Of a stretch of DNA of 36,117 nucleotides, positions 34,052 to 36,117 are shown piece by piece. The DNA lies in the NCBI GenBank assembly GCA_027024155.1, contig JALVTE010000080.1:1-36117 (forward strand). Reading direction: 5' to 3'. The translations under genes and the position numbers were made by a program. Position 1 is the first letter of the stretch; every line of letters begins with the position of its first letter. The DNA comes from Campylobacteraceae bacterium (lineage in GTDB: Bacteria; Campylobacterota; Campylobacteria; Campylobacterales; Sulfurovaceae). The notes beneath the pieces were generated by a model. It worked only from the letters and a program-made list of their open reading frames with translations, made no database searches and was not told where the DNA came from.

Positions 34052-36117
34052 TTACGCCTCTTCTCGTCTAACAAGAATAAATACAGCTAAAAGCATTACA
34101 AGTAAACCAGCAATATTTAATGCAGGCATTTTTAACTTTTTGTGGTTTTGTGGATTAACTTTATAATCATCGCAATCACAATAGATACCTACATCATAAC
34201 TCATATTACTCTGTGTTGCATTCATTACTTTAATAATGCCATCTTTATTAGCATCGCTATCTAAACTGTCATCTCCAACATTTTGTAGTGTTGCGTTATA
34301 TGTATTTGGCAACTCTACTTTTATTTGGTAGTTAGAACCTGGTTTTACATTATTTAGTAAATAGTGTCCACTACTATCTGTTGTAGTTACTATTGGGTTA
34401 CCATTTGAATCTACAGCTTGTGTTCCATCTTCGTTTAGTAGTACTACTTTTACTCCTACCACACCTGGTTCACCTCTATCTTGAATACCATTTAAGTTTT
34501 TATCTAACCAAATAAAGTCTCCTAATTGAATATCCTCTACAAATGGTATTACTACTCTATTTGTATTACTCTCTACACCTGCTTTATCTGTAGTTGTGTA
34601 TGTAAATTTAACTACATGATTACCATCTGCTGGGTCTACTGTTAATTTACTTGAATCAAAGTTCTCTATTACTTGACCAGCTGTTACTGGTTTACCATCA
34701 TAATATAGTACACCATCGCTTGGATCAGGTAGAGTTTTAATTGTTACTGTTGTTGGTGTTCCATCTTCTCTATCAGATAAATGTAAATCTACAGGGTATC
34801 TAGTATGCCCTGGAGGGTTAGCTATTGCATCTTTATCATCAATAATATGGTCACTTCCTCTTGGTTTCTCATTAATACCAAAGTCGTTATTAATGGCATT
34901 AGTATCAGTTACTTGAACACTTAATATACCATCTGCACTTCCATCATCTCCCTCTCCACCATTTGCTGCTTTTTCACCTGTGTTACTCCAATTTTCAGGA
35001 AGATGAGGAGTAGTTGCATTTGCATCTGTACTTAGTATTACTGTATAGTCACTATTTGCCTCTAAGCCATCTGCTTGTGTAAAGGTGTATACTCCATCAC
35101 TATTTACCTCTTTAGATGCTACTACTTCACCATTACTATTAATTAGTGTTACATATAAAGGCTCATCACCAGCTTGGTTAATTGGGTCACCATTTACATT
35201 GCCATCTCCGTTACCATCATTAAAGATGTGTCCAGATAGTACTAACTCGTTTGGTGTAGCTACTTTGTAGATACCTGCATCTACTGTTAAGTTATCACTT
35301 GTACTTAGAGTAATTTTATCTGTTTTACCTGTGTTTGTATTAGCATCAGAATCTTTAGAATCATCACTTCCTGCATCTTTTTGAGTTAATTCATAACCTG
35401 TTGGTTTATTAAACTCTACATAGTAATCGCCTGCTTTTAAGTTACAGAATTTATATGCACCGTTTGCGTTAGTGTTTTGAGTGCTTATTTCTGCTCCATT
35501 TTCATCTAATAGTTTAACTGATACATTCTCTACACCACTCTCATTTGCATCTTGGATACCATTTTTATTTGTATCTTCCCATACGAAGTCGCCTAAGCAG
35601 TATGTTGGTGTTGGAGTTTTAAAGATACCCATATCTAGTGTTGTATTGTTTGCATCATTTATTGCTACTTGTTGTGTCTTACCTGTGTTTGTGTCTGCAT
35701 CAGAATCTTTTGCGTCATCGCTTCCTGCATCTTTTGTTGTAATTTCATAACCATTTGGTAGTGTTGTTTTATCGAACTCTACGCTGTAATCTCCATTCTC
35801 TAAGTTACAGAACTCATATTTACCGTTTGCATCAGTAGTCGTTGTTGCTCCTGTTGCAGTGCCATCTTTGTATAGTTTAACTGATACATTCTCTACACCA
35901 CTCTCATTTGCATCTTGGATACCATTTTTATTTGTATCAACCCACACGAAGTCTCCTAAGCAGTATGTTGGTGCTGGTTTATACATACCAGCATCTACAT
36001 CTGTATTATCTTCACCGCTTGTTACTGTTATGCTATCACTTACACCACTGCTATCTACATCACTATCTTTACTTGTATCGCTTCCTGCACCTTTTGTGGT
36101 GAATGCTTCATAATCGC
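34052..36117 (-). CDS. Second SdrD-B-repeat surface protein, N-terminus beyond the window
   Basis: The frame is open to the right edge, so the gene is partial: an ATG at 35986 lies inside a repeat and is not the real start. At least 687 residues are present. Two full SdrD-B-like domains (YCLGDFVWVDTNKNGIQD and YCLGDFVWEDTNKNGIQD) follow the end of another. Next come a Cys-free domain (LSGHIFNDGNGDGNVNG), a region with GSDHIIDDKDAIANPPGH and TKAGV-type Ig-like strands, and a last SdrD-B domain lacking both cysteines (IQLGDFIWLDKNLNGIQD). The C-terminus nearly copies that of the downstream giant protein: YCDCDDYKVNPQNHK, PALNIAGL, hydrophobic helix, RREEA. The shared anchor and adjacency suggest duplicated or cooperating surface proteins. 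Confidence 0.85.
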   Translation of the reverse strand, partial: DYEAFTTKGAGSDTSKDSDVDSSGVSDSITVTSGEDNTDVDAGMYKPAPTYCLGDFVWVDTNKNGIQDANESGVENVSVKLYKDGTATGATTTTDANGKYEFCNLENGDYSVEFDKTTLPNGYEITTKDAGSDDAKDSDADTNTGKTQQVAINDANNTTLDMGIFKTPTPTYCLGDFVWEDTNKNGIQDANESGVENVSVKLLDENGAEISTQNTNANGAYKFCNLKAGDYYVEFNKPTGYELTQKDAGSDDSKDSDANTNTGKTDKITLSTSDNLTVDAGIYKVATPNELVLSGHIFNDGNGDGNVNGDPINQAGDEPLYVTLINSNGEVVASKEVNSDGVYTFTQADGLEANSDYTVILSTDANATTPHLPENWSNTGEKAANGGEGDDGSADGILSVQVTDTNAINNDFGINEKPRGSDHIIDDKDAIANPPGHTRYPVDLHLSDREDGTPTTVTIKTLPDPSDGVLYYDGKPVTAGQVIENFDSSKLTVDPADGNHVVKFTYTTTDKAGVESNTNRVVIPFVEDIQLGDFIWLDKNLNGIQDRGEPGVVGVKVVLLNEDGTQAVDSNGNPIVTTTDSSGHYLLNNVKPGSNYQIKVELPNTYNATLQNVGDDSLDSDANKDGIIKVMNATQSNMSYDVGIYCDCDDYKVNPQNHKKLKMPALNIAGLLVMLLAVFILVRREEA
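35510..35575 (-). repeat. 66-bp identical direct repeat, copy A
   Basis: This is identical over 66 bp to 35873-35938 and encodes the calcium-loop region GIQDANESGVENVSVKL of one SdrD-B domain. The 363-bp spacing is exactly 121 codons, one domain length, so recombination between copies would delete or add one domain in frame. Confidence 0.8.
35873..35938 (-). repeat. 66-bp identical direct repeat, copy B
   Basis: This is the second copy of the repeat at 35510-35575, in the neighbouring SdrD-B domain. Identity at DNA level, with divergence outside it, points to recent gene conversion or duplication. Confidence 0.8.

Noticed and set aside
27427-36117. Regularly spaced repeats that could suggest a CRISPR array or tandem satellite
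   Set aside because: The periodicity is about 360-390 bp and keeps reading frame; it is the DNA of SdrD-B protein domains.

Overview
The window is AT-rich bacterial DNA that reads as Campylobacterota (former Epsilonproteobacteria), probably a free-living Sulfurovum/Sulfurimonas-like organism rather than a host-adapted Campylobacter or Helicobacter. The main support is the tmRNA tag (ANNTDYRPAYAAA, close to the Helicobacter pylori tag), the panB/ruvB pairing, and the gene style: tight operons, 1-20 bp overlaps, and occasional TTG or GTG starts. The genus is inference; there is no rRNA in the window.

Layout. 1-3.4 kb (minus): a housekeeping operon panB - BON lipoprotein - ruvB - AI-2E/PerM transporter. 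3.46-9.8 kb (plus): trpA - lgt - a fused double-ASKHA acyl-CoA dehydratase activase (1110 aa) - a 2-hydroxyacyl-CoA-dehydratase-like Fe-S protein. The last two form an ATP-driven low-potential electron-transfer pair. 9.86-11.77 kb (plus): Uma2-type nuclease - a second, intact lgt paralogue - a LysE exporter. 11.8-12.3 kb: ssrA (tmRNA), with a consensus sigma70 promoter and two tracts of degenerate AGCYYTN heptamers in its leader.

12.3-16.9 kb is an accessory segment immediately 3' of ssrA, a common integration site. It holds a BcgI-like restriction-modification pair (fused nuclease-methyltransferase plus two-TRD specificity subunit), whose specificity gene has lost a normal start, apparently by a one-base frameshift. 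It also holds a 32-codon gene stub, a roughly 400-bp element made of nested and crossing inverted repeats, and a decayed higBA toxin-antitoxin locus. 16.9-21.5 kb returns to ordinary genes: isochorismatase-like hydrolase divergent from an HxlR regulator, a predicted outer-membrane barrel, two membrane proteins (one DUF4395), and a DbpA-type RNA helicase.

21.5-36.1 kb is mainly on the minus strand and rich in exported proteins: a secreted subtilase with an Ig-like domain and a GGLL/GGLF tail, a CAP-domain lipoprotein, and two very large SdrD-B-repeat surface proteins, the second running off the right edge. purM-DUF2892, YigZ and a BaiN/HI0933-type flavoprotein are interspersed. The two giant proteins share a nearly identical C-terminus (a YCDCDDYKVNPQNHK block, a PAL-x-I-x-GL motif, one hydrophobic helix and a basic tail). 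Nearly all their repeats carry a covarying cysteine pair. These two traits, the broken RM/TA segment next to ssrA, and the inverted-repeat element are the parts most worth a second look.
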